DNA from: Armatimonadota bacterium
Lineage (GTDB): Bacteria > Armatimonadota > HRBIN16
Assembly (NCBI GenBank): GCA_026003175.1
Contig: BPGT01000002.1
Location: forward strand, 186,001-250,000
Length of the DNA: 64,000 nucleotides
Direction of reading: 5' to 3'
Under the pieces are notes generated by a model. The model worked only from the letters and a program-made list of their open reading frames with translations, was not told where the DNA came from and did no database searches. Position 1 is the stretch's first letter. Each line of letters begins with the position of its first letter. Both the position numbers and the translations under genes were made by a program. Positions 62,501-64,000 of the stretch are shown piece by piece.

Positions 62501-63399
62501 AAGCTTCGGTGTCATTCGATCTGAATCAGTACCTGTGCGAGCGCGTTCGCTTAATAGATGATGCGCTGGATCGCTATCTGCCAGGCGAAGACGTCCGTCC
62601 CCAAAACCTGCACCGTGCGATGCGCTACAGCACCCTGTCGGGCGGGAAGCGGTTGCGTCCGGTACTGGTGATTGCCGGCGCGGAAGCGGTCGGCGGCGAA
62701 GCGCAGATAGTGATGCCGACAGCTTGTGCGATAGAGCTGATTCACACCTTCTCTCTCATCCACGACGACCTGCCTGCCATTGACAACGACACCTTGCGGC
62801 GAGGGCGACCCACCTGCCATGTACAGTTCGGTGAGGCGACAGCCATACTGGCTGGAGATGCCCTCTTCGCCAGCGCGTTCGAGCTGATAGCGCGCAATGC
62901 GCAGATCGTCCCCGCCGAGCGCGTGGTACAGGTGATGGCTCTGGTAGCGGAGGCGTCCGGCACGCATGGTATGGTAGGGGGGCAGATGGTGGACATCGAA
63001 TCGGAAGGCAGAGTAGTGGACGCCGATACGGTGGAATACATCCATCGCCATAAGACCGCCGCGCTCATCCGCGCTGCAGTGGTGTCCGGGGCGATTCTGG
63101 CAGGGGCAGAAAAGTGGCAGGTAGACGCTTTAAGCCGGTATGGTGATCTGGTAGGGCTTGCGTTCCAGATTGCTGATGACCTGTTGAACGTGACCGGCGA
63201 CCCGCGCAAAACAGGCAAAGCGGTGGGCACAGACGTTGCACGAGGCAAAGCCACTTACCCTGCTCTGTTTGGTATGGAAGCCTCACGCCGGCGAGCGCAC
63301 CAGATGGTGCAGGAGGCGGTCGAAATGCTACGCCCCTTTGGCAAGAGCGCAGAACCATTGCGGGCTATCGCCTATCTCATGGTGGAACGGGAGGGATAA
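62497..63399 (+). CDS. ispA: Polyprenyl synthetase (farnesyl/geranylgeranyl diphosphate synthase)
   Basis: Chain-elongating prenyltransferase. From GTG 62497 (KASVSFDLNQ), 300 residues. RYSTLSGGKRLRPVLVIAGA, the first Asp-rich motif in SLIHDDLPAIDNDTLRRGRP (D90, D91, D96) and the second in GLAFQIADDLLNVTGDPRKT are all present. The HDDLPAIDND form fits bacterial FPP synthase; chain length cannot be fixed from sequence by eye. It is the sixth gene of the plus-strand run from accB. Confidence 0.93.
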   Translation: MKASVSFDLNQYLCERVRLIDDALDRYLPGEDVRPQNLHRAMRYSTLSGGKRLRPVLVIAGAEAVGGEAQIVMPTACAIELIHTFSLIHDDLPAIDNDTLRRGRPTCHVQFGEATAILAGDALFASAFELIARNAQIVPAERVVQVMALVAEASGTHGMVGGQMVDIESEGRVVDADTVEYIHRHKTAALIRAAVVSGAILAGAEKWQVDALSRYGDLVGLAFQIADDLLNVTGDPRKTGKAVGTDVARGKATYPALFGMEASRRRAHQMVQEAVEMLRPFGKSAEPLRAIAYLMVEREG

Positions 63400-63405
63400 C
63401 AGAAA

Positions 63406-64000
63406 GTGCCAAAGCCGGTAGGCACGCTAATTGTGATTACGGGAAGCATGTTCGCGGGCAAATCGGAGGAGCTGATACGCCAGGTGCGTCGTGCCCTGTA
63501 CGCCCGCAAGAAAGTGCAGGTGTTCAAATCCGCTCTGGACAACCGGTGGGACAGCGCAGCTATCGCCACGCATAACGGCGTGCGTTTCGAGGCTGTACCC
63601 GTCTCCTCCAGCGCGGAACTAGAACGCCTGGTGGAACCCGATACCGAAGTGATTGCTATCGAGGAGATACAGTTTTTTGACGAGGGCGTTGTAAACCTGT
63701 GCAACCGCTGGGCGAACGAGGGCAGGACAGTGATTGTGGCAGGACTGGACCAGGACTTTCGTGGTCAGCCTTTCGGTTTCATGCCCATCCTGCTCGCTCT
63801 GGCAGATGAGGTGATTAAACTGCGGGCGATTTGCGCACGGTGCGGGCAGCTGGCGAGCAAAACACAGCGATTGGTGGATGGGCGCCCCGCCTCATGGGAT
63901 GAACCCACCATCCTGATTGGTGCTGCAGAGAAGTACGAGGCTCGCTGCCGCCGCTGTCATAAGGTGCTGAATGCTCCCCGCAACGGACATCGCCGGTCCA
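63406..64000 (+). CDS. tdk: Thymidine kinase, 3' end outside the window
   Basis: The frame starts at GTG 63406 (15 bases after GGAGG) and stays open to the window edge, so about 198 residues are seen and only the end is missing. Type II thymidine kinase marks: P-loop [20 protein letters not shown], the DNRW segment near residue 45, [28 protein letters not shown], and the zinc-binding pairs CARCGQLA and CRRCHKVLN. It phosphorylates thymidine in salvage. Confidence 0.92.
   Translation, partial: MPKPVGTLIVITGSMFAGKSEELIRQVRRALYARKKVQVFKSALDNRWDSAAIATHNGVRFEAVPVSSSAELERLVEPDTEVIAIEEIQFFDEGVVNLCNRWANEGRTVIVAGLDQDFRGQPFGFMPILLALADEVIKLRAICARCGQLASKTQRLVDGRPASWDEPTILIGAAEKYEARCRRCHKVLNAPRNGHRRS

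Noticed and set aside
1-64000. CRISPR arrays, rRNA and tRNA genes
   Set aside because: No regularly spaced short repeats, no conserved rRNA blocks and no cloverleaf with TTCGANNC-type arms in a gene-free stretch were found. Short tRNAs could be missed by eye.

Overview
The window is about 64 kb of gene-dense bacterial chromosome (moderately high GC, mostly short operons with 4-base start/stop overlaps). Several features point to a Gram-negative-type, possibly thermophilic member of the Armatimonadota or a close neighbour: type IV-like pilins with the H-X9-DG tail, a PEP-CTERM protein, futalosine-type menaquinone synthesis, coproporphyrin-type haem synthesis, a SecDF fusion, VapBC and Uma2. 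This placement is an inference from gene content; no rRNA gene is present to test it. I saw no tRNA, rRNA or CRISPR.

Layout. 1-1.3 kb: an unknown gene cut by the window edge, then remnants of an ankyrin protein and an RHS toxin tip. 1.5-2.6 kb: mqnE. 2.6-12.4 kb, minus strand: an almost complete haem pathway in two blocks, hemA-hemC-hemD-hemB-hemQ-radical SAM and hemL-hemE-cgoX; only the ferrochelatase is missing. 12.6-15 kb: a Uma2 nuclease and a D-aminoacylase. 15.3-22.4 kb: secDF, recJ, rel and dtd. 22.4-26.6 kb, minus: a bifunctional-nuclease homologue, rho, hpt and guaA. 26.8-31.4 kb: a GntR/LacI-type regulator with a palindromic operator, a pilin, a small membrane protein, a frameshifted glycosyltransferase and its toroid-like partner. 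31.5-36.4 kb: an alkaline-phosphatase-superfamily protein, a threonine-dehydrogenase-like enzyme and an active/inactive M16 protease pair. 36.5-41.4 kb: three secreted or surface proteins. 41.4-43.9 kb, minus: fmt, def and a PhyH dioxygenase.

44.2-50.5 kb is the most unusual part. Five tightly packed plus-strand genes encode a secreted eight-cysteine protein, a LolA-like membrane protein, a DUF1573-like protein, a fusion of an O-antigen-ligase-like membrane domain with a GT51 peptidoglycan glycosyltransferase domain, and an LCP/LytR_C-like protein. They lie behind a TTGACA/TAGAAT promoter whose 17-base spacer holds ten consecutive G, and between two related relics of a small HTH gene. I read this as a candidate phase-variable cell-envelope glycopolymer system.

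51-57 kb: a GH130 enzyme, VapBC, a DgcN/DgcA-like D-glutamate pair, pdxS and a PEP-CTERM protein. 57.3-64 kb: efp, an eight-cysteine membrane protein, an AccB-like protein with Gly in place of the biotinylated Lys, a nested prepilin, accC, nusB, folD, ispA and the start of tdk.

Three nearly identical 185-186 bp MITE-like elements (38557, 43995, 57093) have terminal inverted repeats and 9-10 bp target duplications. In each case one duplication is followed by TGAC(A/T), so that a TTGAC box begins at its last base.
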